From Clostridia bacterium (GTDB taxonomy: Bacteria; Bacillota; Clostridia; Oscillospirales; Acutalibacteraceae): a stretch of 64,000 nucleotides of DNA. Below, in pieces: positions 8,632 to 18,508 of this stretch. Under the pieces are notes generated by a model. That model saw only the letters and a program-made list of their open reading frames with translations, had not been told where the DNA came from and did not search any database. Position 1 is the stretch's first letter, and every line of letters begins with the position of its first letter. The translations under genes and the position numbers were made by a program. The stretch is from positions 1 through 64,000 of the forward strand of contig JAFTXJ010000017.1 of assembly GCA_017461625.1 (NCBI GenBank), given 5' to 3'.

Positions 8632-10116
8632 ATGAATAAGATTGGATTTGACAACAGCAAATACCTTTCAATGCAATCTGAGCAGATTCGCAAGCGTATT
8701 GCCGATTTCGGCGGCAAGCTGTACCTTGAGTTCGGCGGCAAGCTTTTTGACGATTTTCATGCATCACGCGTGTTACCGGGCTTTGAACCTGACAGCAAAA
8801 TCCGTATGCTTCAGCAACTCAAAGACGATGCCGAAATCGTTATTACCATAAACTCTGCCGATATTGAAAACAATAAAATCCGTGGTGACCTCGGCATCTC
8901 TTATGAAGATGATGTTCTTCGCCTTATCGATATTTTCCGTGAAATGGGACTTTATGTAGGCAGTGTTGTTCTGACACGTTATATGGGTCAGGCAGCCGTT
9001 GATGCATTTTTAAAAAGGCTTAACGCTTTAGGGGTAAAAAGCTACTGCCACTACCCCATTGCAGGGTACCCGTCAGATGTTCAACACATTGTGAGTGACG
9101 AAGGTCTCGGTAAAAATGATTACATCGAAACAACCCATTCTCTTGTTGTTCTCACAGCTCCGGGCCCCGGAAGCGGAAAAATGGCAACCTGCTTAAGCCA
9201 GCTTTACCACGATTATAAACGAGGAATCAAGTCAGGCTACGCAAAGTTTGAAACATTCCCTATATGGAATCTTCCTCTTAAGCACCCTGTTAACCTTGCT
9301 TATGAAGCAGCCACAGCTGATCTTAACGACCTTAATATGATTGATCCGTTCCACCTTGAGGCTTATGGTGAAACAGCGGTTAACTACAACCGCGATGTTG
9401 AAATTTTCCCTGTGCTTAACACAATTTTTCAGCGTATTCAGGGTTCCTCACCATACAAATCACCTACAGATATGGGTGTTAATATGGCCGGTAACTGCAT
9501 TATTGACGACGATGCTTGTTGCGAAGCTTCAAAAATGGAAATTCTTCGCCGCTATTACACTGCCTGCTGTGAACGTTTAAGTGGAAAAGATGACGGCAAT
9601 CAGGTTACAAAGCTTGAAATTCTTATGAATCAGACAGGCATCACCTCAGACATCTGCCCTGCCGTTGCAGCCGCACTTCAAAAGGCTCAGGCAACCGGTG
9701 CACCTGCAGGGGCAATGGTTCTGTCCGACGGCAAGGTTGTTACAGGCAAGACCTCGGACACTCTCGGTGCTGCTTCAGCTCTCATTCTCAACGCACTGAA
9801 GGCACTTGGCAACATTGATGACCGCCTTGATTTGATTGCAGCTCAGGTTCTTGAACCTATATGTGAGCTTAAGACAAATTATCTTAAACACAGAAACCCT
9901 CGCCTTCACACCGATGAGGTGCTTATCGCACTTACCATTTCCGCTCTTACCAACCCTATTGCCAAGCTTGCTATGGACCAGCTTGATAACCTCAAGGGTT
10001 GCGAAGCTCATTTTTCAGTAATAATAAGCGATGAAGATATGAAGCTCCTTAAACGCTTAGGCATTAACGTAAGCTGTGAAGCACATTATGAAAACAAACG
10101 CCTTTTCCATAAATAA
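8632..10116 (+). CDS. UPF0371/DUF1846 family protein
   Basis: 494 residues, matching the roughly 500-residue UPF0371 family common in Firmicutes and Bifidobacteria. The conserved opening IGFDNSKYLSMQSEQIRKRI, the glycine-rich LYLEFGGKLFDDFHASRVLPG and the APGPGSGKMATCLSQLYHDY loop identify it. The last segment resembles a P-loop, suggesting nucleotide binding. The role is not established. ATG 8632 has AAAGAGG 8 bp upstream; a GTG at 8614 lies before that site and is rejected. It is followed by a terminator and is probably monocistronic. Confidence 0.85.
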   Translation: MNKIGFDNSKYLSMQSEQIRKRIADFGGKLYLEFGGKLFDDFHASRVLPGFEPDSKIRMLQQLKDDAEIVITINSADIENNKIRGDLGISYEDDVLRLIDIFREMGLYVGSVVLTRYMGQAAVDAFLKRLNALGVKSYCHYPIAGYPSDVQHIVSDEGLGKNDYIETTHSLVVLTAPGPGSGKMATCLSQLYHDYKRGIKSGYAKFETFPIWNLPLKHPVNLAYEAATADLNDLNMIDPFHLEAYGETAVNYNRDVEIFPVLNTIFQRIQGSSPYKSPTDMGVNMAGNCIIDDDACCEASKMEILRRYYTACCERLSGKDDGNQVTKLEILMNQTGITSDICPAVAAALQKAQATGAPAGAMVLSDGKVVTGKTSDTLGAASALILNALKALGNIDDRLDLIAAQVLEPICELKTNYLKHRNPRLHTDEVLIALTISALTNPIAKLAMDQLDNLKGCEAHFSVIISDEDMKLLKRLGINVSCEAHYENKRLFHK

Positions 10117-10122
10117 AATTCT

Positions 10123-10155
10123 GCCCGAAGCGTTGAGTTTCGGGCTTGTTTTTTC
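10123..10155 (+). terminator. Terminator after the UPF0371 gene
   Basis: GCCCGAA (10123-10129) pairs with TTTCGGGC (10138-10145), followed by TTGTTTTTTC. It lies between two plus-strand genes, so the symporter gene needs read-through or its own start. Confidence 0.75.
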
Positions 10156-10165
10156 AGGAGGATTT

Positions 10166-11488
10166 ATGACTGACAAAAAACGAGATTCATTTTCATCCCG
10201 ATGGGGATTTGTGCTTTCTTGTATCGGCTCCGCAGTGGGTATGGGCAATATATGGATGTTCCCAACAAGGGTTTCCACCTTTGGCGGAGGTGCATTTCTG
10301 ATTGCATATTTATTTTTTGTAATTCTTATCGGCTCAACGGGTGTAATCAGCGAAATGAGCTTTGGTAGAGCAATGCGTTCAGGTCCTATTGATGCTTTTG
10401 GCAAGGCCTGCAAAAACAAACCTGCTGTGGGCAAGGCTGCGGGAATCATCCCCACTGTCGGCTCTTTTGCCATGGCAATCGGCTATACGGTTGTTATGGG
10501 CTGGATTTTTAAATATACCGTAGGTGCTTTTACCGGAGCAACCCTCTCGGCTGACTCTGTTGACAGCTTCGCTAATGCATTCGGTTCAATGGCTTCTGCT
10601 TTTGGCAACAATCTGTGGCAGACTGTTGCTCTTATCTCGGCTGTTGTTATTTTGATTTTTGGTGTGGGCAAGGGCATTGAAAAAGCCAATAAAATTATGA
10701 TGCCTCTTTTCTTCTTCCTTTTTGCAGGTATCGGAGTATACCTTCTTTTTCAAAACGGTTCGGTTGACGGATACAAATATATTTTCACCGTGGATTTTGA
10801 TGCCCTCAAAAATTGGAAAACCTGGGCATACGCCTTGGGTCAGGCATTTTTCTCACTTTCCGTTGCAGGCAACGGCACGTTGATTTACGGCTCCTACCTT
10901 TCCGAAAAAGAGGATATTCCAAAATCCGCAAAAAATGTTGCATTTTTCGACACTCTTGCGGCTATGCTTGCGGCTCTTGTTATTATCCCTGCAATGGCAA
11001 CAACAGGGGCTCAGCTTAACCAAGGCGGACCGGGCTTGCTATTCATTTTCTTACCCAACTTATTTAAAAATATGCCCGGTGGCAGCATAATTTGCATTGT
11101 GTTTTTTGTTGCTGTTTTGTTTGCGGGGCTCACTTCACTTATAAATCTTTATGAAACCTCAATTGCCACCGTTCAGGAAAAGTTTGGTCTTAACCGTACA
11201 CTTTCCTGTGTTATAGTGGGCGGTGCAGGGCTTGTGATTTCGATTTGCATTCAGGGCATTGTGTCTGACTGGATGGATATTCTTTCAATTTATATCTGCC
11301 CTCTTGGTGCAGGCATTGCAGGAATAATGTTTTTATGGGTGCTCGGCAAAAAGTTTGTTGAAGCCGAGGTTAACAAAGGCAGAATCAAGCCCCTTGGCAA
11401 GTGGTTCTTCCCCATTGCAAAATATATTTTCTGCCCCGTTTGCTTCATTGTTTTAATTGTAGGCGCACTTATGGGTGGAATAGGATAA
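10166..11488 (+). CDS. Sodium-dependent transporter, neurotransmitter:sodium symporter (SNF) family
   Basis: 440 residues with eleven to twelve membrane segments, typical of bacterial SNF proteins such as LeuT and TnaT. SSRWGFVLSCIGSAVGMGNI with WMFP is the canonical TM1 Na+/substrate motif, followed by GGGAFLIAYLFFVILIG. These carriers couple Na+ entry to uptake of hydrophobic amino acids. ATG 10166 lies 3 bp after AGGAGG; earlier in-frame ATGs would lie within the upstream gene and terminator. Proximity to a terminator at 10123 suggests separate regulation. Confidence 0.85.
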   Translation: MTDKKRDSFSSRWGFVLSCIGSAVGMGNIWMFPTRVSTFGGGAFLIAYLFFVILIGSTGVISEMSFGRAMRSGPIDAFGKACKNKPAVGKAAGIIPTVGSFAMAIGYTVVMGWIFKYTVGAFTGATLSADSVDSFANAFGSMASAFGNNLWQTVALISAVVILIFGVGKGIEKANKIMMPLFFFLFAGIGVYLLFQNGSVDGYKYIFTVDFDALKNWKTWAYALGQAFFSLSVAGNGTLIYGSYLSEKEDIPKSAKNVAFFDTLAAMLAALVIIPAMATTGAQLNQGGPGLLFIFLPNLFKNMPGGSIICIVFFVAVLFAGLTSLINLYETSIATVQEKFGLNRTLSCVIVGGAGLVISICIQGIVSDWMDILSIYICPLGAGIAGIMFLWVLGKKFVEAEVNKGRIKPLGKWFFPIAKYIFCPVCFIVLIVGALMGGIG

Positions 11489-11492
11489 AAGA

Positions 11493-11529
11493 AACTCGCT
11501 ACTTTTTACGGTAGCGAGTTTTATTTTAG
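11493..11529. terminator. Bidirectional terminator
   Basis: AACTCGCTAC (11493-11502) pairs with GTAGCGAGTT (11511-11520), followed by TTATTTT on the plus strand. It serves the convergent symporter and CorC-like genes. Confidence 0.75.
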
Positions 11530-12908
11530 TCTTTTTTCTCTTTATCTTTGTCACGGTTAAAAAGCTTGTGCTCTTCTTCGTCTTCATCTTCTTCCTGAGG
11601 AGTGATTTCAACACGAACCTTTTCAATTCGTCTTTCATCCACATCAAGAACGGTGAACTTCAGGTTTTCATAAATAACCTCGTATATCTCACCCTTCTGC
11701 GGAAGAAAACCAAGGTTTTTAATAATAAAGCCTGCAAGTGTATCATAACTGCCCTCCGGCATTTCAACACCTGTGAGCTCTTCAACCTCTTCAAGGTTTG
11801 TTACGCCGTCAATGGTGAAGGTGGTTTCATCAATTTTTGAAATTTCTTCATCTTCATCGTCGTATTCATCCTGAATGTTACCAACGATAGCCTCAATAAT
11901 ATCTTCAAGAGTAACAATACCTGCAGTGCCGCCATATTCATCAACAACAACTGCCATCTGAGTGCGTTTTTCGGTCATTTCTTTAAACAAATCACCGCAC
12001 ACCTTGCTCTCGGGAACATACAAAGGCTCTCGCATAATATCACGAAGAGTTTTGTTGGGTAGCTTTTTGCCAACATATTCAAGCAAATCTTTGATATAGA
12101 CAATACCGATAATGTTATCCTGGTCATCTTCGTAAACGGGAATTCTCGAATAGCCGTTTTCAACAGAAACGTCGATAACCTCTTGCAAAGAGTCATTAAC
12201 CTCAACGGCAACCATATCGGTGCGGTGAGTCATGGTGTCACCTGCATCAAGGTCATCAAACTCAAAGATGTTGTTTATCATCTCTTTCTGAACATCTTCA
12301 ATAACGCCTTTTTCGCCACCGACATCAACAAGCATTCTGATTTCTTCTTCAGTTACGGTCTCTTCATCTGCATGGGGGTTGAAGCCCAACAGACGAACTA
12401 CTGCATTTGTGGACACAGCAAGCACCTTAACAAGGGGGCTGAAAATCTTTGAGAAAAACAGCAATATGCCCACAATTTTGAAAGAGATTTTTTCAGAAGC
12501 CTGCATCGCAATCTTTTTGGGAACAAGCTCGCCCAAAACAAGGGAAAAGTATGAAGTGATAATTGTAATCAAAACAATACTCACACCGCTGATGATGTTT
12601 TCGGGAAGTGTCGGCCACTGTTGCATAATCTTTTGAGTAAGAATCTCTGCAAAAGTGGTAGAAGCAGAAGCTGATGTCAAAAATCCTGCCAAGGTTACGC
12701 CAATCTGAATCATTGAGAGGAATTTTGATGAATTTTCTGTAAGCTTGGCAATTTTCTTTGCCTTTTTGTTGCCGTCCTCTGCCATCTTTTCGATTTTGTT
12801 ATCGTTAAGTGAGATTATGGCAAGCTCGCTCATAGCAAAAAATGCGTTTACAAGAATAAGTATGAATAATAAAACTAACTTGAGTATTAGACTGCCGGGG
12901 TCATCCAT
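11526..12908 (-). CDS. CNNM/CorC (HlyC-type) membrane protein with CBS domains
   Basis: 460 residues. The N-terminal DUF21/CNNM transmembrane domain (about 1-200) has the hallmark FFAMSELAIISLN. A CBS pair follows (TMTHRTDMVAVEVND and IPVYEDDQDNIIGIVYIKDLLEYV), then a C-terminal CorC/HlyC domain with MAVVVDEYGGTAGIVTLEDI and EEIVG-like EAIVGNIQDEYDDEDEE. The family takes part in Mg2+ or Co2+ export, although many members were named hemolysin. AAAGGAG lies 11 bp before ATG 12908. The tail is highly acidic and then basic. Confidence 0.9.
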   Translation of the reverse strand: MDDPGSLILKLVLLFILILVNAFFAMSELAIISLNDNKIEKMAEDGNKKAKKIAKLTENSSKFLSMIQIGVTLAGFLTSASASTTFAEILTQKIMQQWPTLPENIISGVSIVLITIITSYFSLVLGELVPKKIAMQASEKISFKIVGILLFFSKIFSPLVKVLAVSTNAVVRLLGFNPHADEETVTEEEIRMLVDVGGEKGVIEDVQKEMINNIFEFDDLDAGDTMTHRTDMVAVEVNDSLQEVIDVSVENGYSRIPVYEDDQDNIIGIVYIKDLLEYVGKKLPNKTLRDIMREPLYVPESKVCGDLFKEMTEKRTQMAVVVDEYGGTAGIVTLEDIIEAIVGNIQDEYDDEDEEISKIDETTFTIDGVTNLEEVEELTGVEMPEGSYDTLAGFIIKNLGFLPQKGEIYEVIYENLKFTVLDVDERRIEKVRVEITPQEEDEDEEEHKLFNRDKDKEKKD

Positions 12909-12945
12909 ATCGGATTTGCTCCTTTCAAATTTTTAAAATATGTGA

Positions 12946-15150
12946 TTATTTAATCATTCCGTGGTATCTTGCCATCCAGTACGGGTGGAGATAGTTAATG
13001 GGAACATACAAGTCCATTCCCTTGCTGCAACCAACACCGGGATACATCGGTCTTGAGTTGGGGTTCATATCCTCAACAATGTTGAGAAGGTCTTCACAGC
13101 CGCAGTCGCAAACAAAACGGTTGCCGTCATTGTAGCAAAGGCGACGTTCGTGAGGCTCAAGGGGCTCATAAAGCTGAGGCACCATACCAAGCTCGGCAGG
13201 ACGTAAATCCCAATTAAGGTCATCACGGTGACTATTGTAAACCTCCCAGGATATTGTGTCAAGAGGGAAATCTACAAGCTCGTCAATAATCACCTCAAGG
13301 TCACAGCTTTCACCTGTGAGTGAACCGTAAACCACGTTGAACAAAGCGTTCTTTTCAACACGTTCGTCTTTCCAATGGTGAGTAAGTCCCATTGTAATCA
13401 ATGAACGTACAGACGGGTCTTCAACATAGCGAAGAAGAGGAACAACTGTTGTGAAGCAGAGCTGATCATCAATGTGAAGCACGTGGTTATCAGGGATTCT
13501 GTACTGCATAACATTCATACCGTAGTGATAATTTGAAAGCAAATCATCAAACACTGCGGCATATTTCTTGTCGCCTGTGATATGCTCGGCAGTTTTGAGG
13601 AATGAGAGAATTTCAAGAGAATTTGTTCCCTTTTCATAAATCCACTTATGGTTTGAATTGAGGTCGTCAGGGTTCCAGTTTGCCCAGGTTGTGGGCTTAC
13701 CGTCAATATCAACAAGGTGGAAATCATTTTCAATGATATGGTCAATCATTTTTTTGACAACTTCGGCAATTTCCTTTTTCTCTTCGTCATTTGCACAAAG
13801 GTCAAAGTAATTTGCATAAGCGTAAAAATGACCTGTCATTTCGTCAGATGAGGTTTCACCAAGCCATTCAATTGCACCGTCCTGAACAACTGTCCATTCT
13901 TCAATATTGTCTGACTGCTGAAAACCGGGCTCATCACTGTATCTGATAGCTCTTGCCGTAAATCCCTCTTTTTCGGTGATTGTGGTGAGCTTGAACATTG
14001 CCTTAAGGCATCTGCGGGCAAGCTCCAACACTTTTTCATCTTTAGTTACTGCATATTCATAGCAAAGACCTGCAAGATAAAGACCTGTCCAGAGTCCGTC
14101 ATTGTCACTGATTTCAATCTGACCTGCGTTTTCATCAAGAACACCGCAATCGGCAAGGTTTCTCATAAGGCAATAGCCGTCTTTACGGATGTTATATTTT
14201 TCTGTTTTATCACGGAAGTAAACAGCCTTCTCTTCAAGAGACATTGTTTTCTTTTCAATAATGCTGAGTCCGCTTTTGGTTGCAACACAAATCATTTTGC
14301 CGTCTTTTGAAACAGCAACATCTGTTGCATGGGGATTAGGAAGCCAACGCTTATATCCGTAATATGAAAGAATACCGTTGTGCTGATAAATAAGACCTGT
14401 GGTGGTGGCGTAATATCTGTTACCTTCACCGTCAGTTGCCATACCTGTGATTGAAGCGGAGGGAAGACCGAGGGTGCTTTTAGAATCAAGCCAATAACCC
14501 TTATCGTCATAAACGCAAACACCTTTATCGGTGCCAACCCAAACATTGCCTGCAGCATCATATTCAACGCAGGTAACGTAGTCACTTACAAGACCTGTTA
14601 AATCTGCCATAAGCTCTGACCAATGCCAACGCTTGCCTGCAAGGGCATGAAGACCTCCGCCGAGAGTACCTACATAAACACGGTTATCTCTTAAAACGGC
14701 AAGGCTTGCTCCGTCACCGGGAACACCGATTTTAAGATCATAATCAGCAGCACCCTTTAACTTTCTGTAAAGAATGGTAGAAGTCAGCAACCATGTTGTG
14801 CCGTCCTCGTCAACCTTCATATCTTTGATGTCAGCATTAAACTTTTCTTTATTAACAACCTTTTTTCCGTTATATTCAACCAGTACATTACCTGCACCAA
14901 CAAAAAGGTGATTGTTTTTTGCGCAATAGAGCATACCGATTTCAGCTTCGCCTTCGCCCAAATTAACCTCGGCAAAGCCGTTGTCGTCAAATCGGGAAAG
15001 GCCCTTACTTGTTCCCACATAAAGAACACCGTTGTTATCAAAAGCAAGCGATGTTGCTCTGTCTGACGGGAGCCCCTGCTCGGTTGTATAAACCGTTCTT
15101 GAAAACTGCTCAAAAGGGTCAACGGTAACGCATCTGTTGTATTTTTTCAT
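12946..15150 (-). CDS. Two-component-regulator-type beta-propeller fused to an (alpha/alpha)6 domain
   Basis: 734 residues. The first 320 or so contain repeated blades of the Reg_prop kind: GLPSDRATSLAFDNNGVLYV, then further VGTxxGL-type strands such as AAGNVWVGTDKGVCVYDDKG and GNRYYATTTGLIYQ. The rest is mainly helical, with DGLWTGLYLAGLCYEYAVTKD and HFYAYANYFDLCAND, resembling six-hairpin epimerase or glycosidase folds. There is no signal peptide or transmembrane segment, so it should be cytoplasmic. This is odd, because Reg_prop propellers are usually extracellular sensor parts of hybrid histidine kinases. The exact function is unknown; an intracellular glycan-processing enzyme is the best guess. 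It has a ribosome site, AGGAACAGGAT, and stands alone. Confidence 0.55.
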   Translation of the reverse strand: MKKYNRCVTVDPFEQFSRTVYTTEQGLPSDRATSLAFDNNGVLYVGTSKGLSRFDDNGFAEVNLGEGEAEIGMLYCAKNNHLFVGAGNVLVEYNGKKVVNKEKFNADIKDMKVDEDGTTWLLTSTILYRKLKGAADYDLKIGVPGDGASLAVLRDNRVYVGTLGGGLHALAGKRWHWSELMADLTGLVSDYVTCVEYDAAGNVWVGTDKGVCVYDDKGYWLDSKSTLGLPSASITGMATDGEGNRYYATTTGLIYQHNGILSYYGYKRWLPNPHATDVAVSKDGKMICVATKSGLSIIEKKTMSLEEKAVYFRDKTEKYNIRKDGYCLMRNLADCGVLDENAGQIEISDNDGLWTGLYLAGLCYEYAVTKDEKVLELARRCLKAMFKLTTITEKEGFTARAIRYSDEPGFQQSDNIEEWTVVQDGAIEWLGETSSDEMTGHFYAYANYFDLCANDEEKKEIAEVVKKMIDHIIENDFHLVDIDGKPTTWANWNPDDLNSNHKWIYEKGTNSLEILSFLKTAEHITGDKKYAAVFDDLLSNYHYGMNVMQYRIPDNHVLHIDDQLCFTTVVPLLRYVEDPSVRSLITMGLTHHWKDERVEKNALFNVVYGSLTGESCDLEVIIDELVDFPLDTISWEVYNSHRDDLNWDLRPAELGMVPQLYEPLEPHERRLCYNDGNRFVCDCGCEDLLNIVEDMNPNSRPMYPGVGCSKGMDLYVPINYLHPYWMARYHGMIK

Positions 15151-15217
15151 TGAATTTATCCTGTTCCTTCCATTTTTAAAATAGATGAGTGTATTATATA
15201 TAGTTTTTACTCACCTG

Positions 15218-15910
15218 TCAATCATAGAGATAATCTTCCACATTAAAGTCAGCGTCAAAGTCATCGGCTGACACATAACCATCATCCTTTTCACCGGGGA
15301 TATAGGGAATCTGTGCGGTTACCTCAACCTTCCTTGCCTGTGACCACAGAGAAGGTGTTATTCTTAATTCATAACCGCATCCGCCGGGAACAGTCCACTC
15401 GTGCATCGGAGCTTCGGGCAAACCGAAGAAAGAAAGCAATGCACCGAGTACACCTGAATGGGTGATAACTGCACAGTGACGTGTGCCTGTTTTAATAAGT
15501 CCGTCAACGATTTTAACAAAAGTTTCGGCAATTCTTTTGGCAAACTCCTCATTACTTTCACCAAATGGTGGAGCAACACCCTGCTTACCTGCCAGCCAAT
15601 CCGGGAATACGGGATGCTCCTCTAATTCGGCAGCAGTTTTATCTTCAAACTCACCGAAGTTGCACTCAATAAGACCGTCAAGCTCAATTGGAGTAACTGC
15701 GGGATAAATGAGCTTTGATGTTTCAATGCACCTTTTAAGAGGGCTTGAAAAAATAACCGGTGCTGACGGATAATCATAATCTTTTTTCATTCTTTCAATC
15801 TGAGCAATTCCCTCCTGAGAAAGGGATTCGTCAGTGTGGCCTATGTACTTGCCGAGGGTATTACCTTCCGTCAGACCGTGACGGATAAGATAGATATAAT
15901 AGGATTTCAT
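15218..15910 (-). CDS. Histidine phosphatase superfamily protein (phosphoglycerate-mutase-like)
   Basis: 230 residues. The LIRHGLTEGN motif near residue 8 carries the phospho-acceptor His. A second arginine lies in SSPLKRCIETS, the acidic residue in ECNFGEFEDKTAAEL, and the second catalytic His in VITHSGVLGALL. Members dephosphorylate small metabolites, for example phosphosugars or alpha-ribazole phosphate; the substrate here is unknown. It lies 54 bp downstream of glgA on the same strand, separated by a hairpin but with its own GGAGG. A link to glycogen metabolism is possible but only by position. The C-terminal acidic tail (VSADDFDADFNVEDY) is an extra. Confidence 0.8.
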   Translation of the reverse strand: MKSYYIYLIRHGLTEGNTLGKYIGHTDESLSQEGIAQIERMKKDYDYPSAPVIFSSPLKRCIETSKLIYPAVTPIELDGLIECNFGEFEDKTAAELEEHPVFPDWLAGKQGVAPPFGESNEEFAKRIAETFVKIVDGLIKTGTRHCAVITHSGVLGALLSFFGLPEAPMHEWTVPGGCGYELRITPSLWSQARKVEVTAQIPYIPGEKDDGYVSADDFDADFNVEDYLYD

Positions 15911-15918
15911 TTAAACCT

Positions 15919-15946
15919 CCAAAACGGAAGACCGAAGCCTTCCGTT
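15919..15946 (-). terminator. Hairpin between glgA and the phosphatase gene
   Basis: On the minus strand AAAACGGAAG pairs with CTTCCGTTTT around a GGCTTCGGT loop, immediately before the GGAGG of the phosphatase gene. It may act as a weak terminator that separates the phosphatase from the glg operon. Confidence 0.5.
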
Positions 15947-15964
15947 TTATTGTATCGGATTTTA

Positions 15965-17389
15965 TTATTCTTTAAGCATTGCCTTATACATTCTTATATA
16001 CTCATTTGCCGAGCGGCCCCAGCTGAAGTCACTTTCAAGGGCACGTTGAACAAGCATTTTCCAACCGTCTTTATTGGCATAACCCTCAAGGGCACGGCGG
16101 ATTGTATGAAGCATTTCGTGAGCGTTGTAATTAGCAAAGGTAAAGCCGTTGCCTTCGCCGTCACCACTGTCTTTGATTGAGTCACGAAGGCCGCCTGTTT
16201 CTCTTACGATAGGAATGGTTCCGTATCTTAAAGCAACCATCTGTGAAAGTCCGCAGGGCTCACTCTTTGACGGCATAAGGAAAATATCACTGCCTGCATA
16301 AATCTTCTGAGCAAGGTCAGGCACAAAGCCTATCCACAAACCTACCTTACCGCTGTGACGTGAGGCAAGCTCTTTAAAGAAGTTTTCATACTGCCAATCA
16401 CCCGAACCGAGGATGATAAGCTGAACATCACTTGTGGAAAGAAGCTCATCTGCAACAGCCTTAACAAGGTCAAGACCTTTGTGAGAAACAAGTCGTGTTA
16501 CCATTGAAATAATCGGAACATCGTCACGCTGGGGAAGACCCATAAGCTCCTGCAAGGCTGCTTTGTTTTTCTTTTTATTCTGAGGCTTTTCGGCAGAATA
16601 ATTTTTGAAAATTCTTTCGTCTGTTTCAGGGTTATAATTTTCAACATCAATGCCGTTGAGAATACCCTGAAGCTTATACTTTCTCTCGTGTAAAATTGCA
16701 TCAAGACCGTGTGAATACCAAGGGTCAAGAATTTCATTGGCATAAGAGGGGCTTACGGTTGTAACCTTGTTGGCACACTCGATGCCGCCCTTCATAAAGT
16801 TTACGCATCCGTCGTATTCAAGGAGTGAAAAATGCTCTTCACCAAAGCCTAAAACATCGGTAAGAATCTCCTTACCGTAAACACCCTGATATTGAATGTT
16901 GTGAATGGTAATAGCTGTTTTGATGTTTTCATAGCCGGGCTTGTCGGCATACATTGTTGAATAATAAACAGGGGTAAGAGCAGTTTGCCAGTCATTGCAA
17001 TGAATGATGTCGGGCTTGAAGCCGATGTGGGGCAAAATCTCAAGCACTGCACGTGAGAAGAAAGCAAATCTTTCTGCATCGTCATACTGGCCGTAGATTG
17101 TATCTCTCTTAAAGTAATACTGGTTGTCAAGCAAATAGTAGATAACTCCGCCTACCTTTGCTTCAAAAATTCCGCAATACTGCCTACGCCAAGAAACGGG
17201 AACTGAAATATGGGTCACAAATTTCATTGTGTCTTTAAGCTCCTGCTTAATGGTGTCATAAAGGGGCATTACGATTCTGCAACCGATAAGTCTTTTTCTT
17301 AAAGCCTGAGGAAGTGAGCCTGCCACATCACCAAGACCACCGCTGGCCATAAAGGGCAGGGCTTCACTCGCTGCATATAAAACTTTCAT
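15965..17389 (-). CDS. glgA: Glycogen synthase (GT5)
   Basis: 474 residues, standard bacterial GlgA length. Transfers glucose from ADP-glucose to the growing alpha-1,4 chain. The N-terminal Rossmann domain begins MKVLYAASEALPFMASGGLG, and the C-terminal GT-B domain contains GSDIFLMPSKSEPCGLSQMV, with the family's catalytic Glu in SEPCGL. The usual KTGGLGDV loop reads ASGGLGDV, so the lysine known to contact ADP-glucose in E. coli is replaced. Last gene of glgB-glgC-glgD-glgA on the minus strand, 9 bp after glgD. It uses the ADP-glucose made by the adjacent pyrophosphorylase. Confidence 0.95.
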   Translation of the reverse strand: MKVLYAASEALPFMASGGLGDVAGSLPQALRKRLIGCRIVMPLYDTIKQELKDTMKFVTHISVPVSWRRQYCGIFEAKVGGVIYYLLDNQYYFKRDTIYGQYDDAERFAFFSRAVLEILPHIGFKPDIIHCNDWQTALTPVYYSTMYADKPGYENIKTAITIHNIQYQGVYGKEILTDVLGFGEEHFSLLEYDGCVNFMKGGIECANKVTTVSPSYANEILDPWYSHGLDAILHERKYKLQGILNGIDVENYNPETDERIFKNYSAEKPQNKKKNKAALQELMGLPQRDDVPIISMVTRLVSHKGLDLVKAVADELLSTSDVQLIILGSGDWQYENFFKELASRHSGKVGLWIGFVPDLAQKIYAGSDIFLMPSKSEPCGLSQMVALRYGTIPIVRETGGLRDSIKDSGDGEGNGFTFANYNAHEMLHTIRRALEGYANKDGWKMLVQRALESDFSWGRSANEYIRMYKAMLKE

Positions 17390-17398
17390 ATAATCACC

Positions 17399-18508
17399 TT
17401 AGATAACAATTTGTTTGCCGATATAAATCGGATATTTGGGGTCACCGGAGAGGTTTTTGTTAGGCTTGATAACAACCTCTTTGTCTGCAATTACGCAGTT
17501 AAGGTGAACACCTTCGCTGATGTAGGTATTGTTCATAATAATGCAGTTTTTAACCACTGCACCCTTTGCAACGTGAACACCGTGAGCAAGAATTGAATTT
17601 TCAACCTCACCGTCAATTACACAGCCGTCGGTAACAAGTGAGTTGTTAACCTTTGAGCCGAGACCGTAAATTGCAGGGATTTCATCACGGATTTTTGTAT
17701 ATACCTTTCTTCCTGAGAAAAGAGCCTTACGGTTATCTTTTTCAAGAAGTGACATATTAATTTCAAAATAGCTCTCGATTGAATCAATTACCTTGACAAA
17801 GCCTGTTTCTTCATAGCCGTAAACCTTCATTGTTGAAAGGTTGTTCATAACAATGGAAGAACCGAAGTCAGTGTCGTTAACTCTTACAGCTTCATTGATA
17901 ATCTGCTCAAGCAAAGCCTTTCTCATAAAGATAACATTGAGTGAATAGCAGGTATCCTCTGTTTCGGGAATAAAGCCTGCTTCTGTGATTTTTGCATCAT
18001 CATCAAGAGAGAGACCAAGCCATTTATTAAGCTTGGGTGATTTGCCCTTAGCACAGGCAACGGTAATATCTGCACCCTTTTTCTTATGGAAATCAAAAAG
18101 CTTCTGGAAATCAATGTTGCAAACAACATTACAGTCACAAAGAAGAACATACTCATCATCACTGTGACCAAGGAAATCTCTTGCACCTGCAAGACCTTCC
18201 ATCTTTGTGGAATGAAGACCTGCACCTGCAGTGTTGAATGGCGGAATGATATAAAGACCGTCGTTCTTTCTTGCCAAATCCCATGCACGGCCTGAGCCTA
18301 CATGATCCATAAGTGACTGATAATTACTCTTTGTGATAACACCGATTTTGCTCATTCCGCAAGCCACCATTGATGACAACGGAAAGTCGATTAAACGGTA
18401 TCTGCCGCCAAAGGGAACCGAACCCATCGAACGCAAAGCGGTAAGTCCGCCAAGAGCTTCATCATAAACATTAGGGAATATTATTCCAAGTACGTTATTG
18501 CCTCTCAT
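17399..18508 (-). CDS. glgD: GlgD-type subunit of glucose-1-phosphate adenylyltransferase
   Basis: 369 residues. Homologous to GlgC but lacks the full GGxGxRL nucleotide-binding loop: the N-terminus reads [20 protein letters not shown] instead. It retains [20 protein letters not shown] and the C-terminal left-handed beta-helix. In Bacillus and other Firmicutes GlgD is a partner subunit that enhances GlgC activity rather than a full catalyst. It overlaps the end of glgC by 4 bp (ATGA-type coupling), and glgA follows 9 bp later. Location in the operon supports a heteromeric ADP-glucose pyrophosphorylase. Confidence 0.92.
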   Translation of the reverse strand: MRGNNVLGIIFPNVYDEALGGLTALRSMGSVPFGGRYRLIDFPLSSMVACGMSKIGVITKSNYQSLMDHVGSGRAWDLARKNDGLYIIPPFNTAGAGLHSTKMEGLAGARDFLGHSDDEYVLLCDCNVVCNIDFQKLFDFHKKKGADITVACAKGKSPKLNKWLGLSLDDDAKITEAGFIPETEDTCYSLNVIFMRKALLEQIINEAVRVNDTDFGSSIVMNNLSTMKVYGYEETGFVKVIDSIESYFEINMSLLEKDNRKALFSGRKVYTKIRDEIPAIYGLGSKVNNSLVTDGCVIDGEVENSILAHGVHVAKGAVVKNCIIMNNTYISEGVHLNCVIADKEVVIKPNKNLSGDPKYPIYIGKQIVI

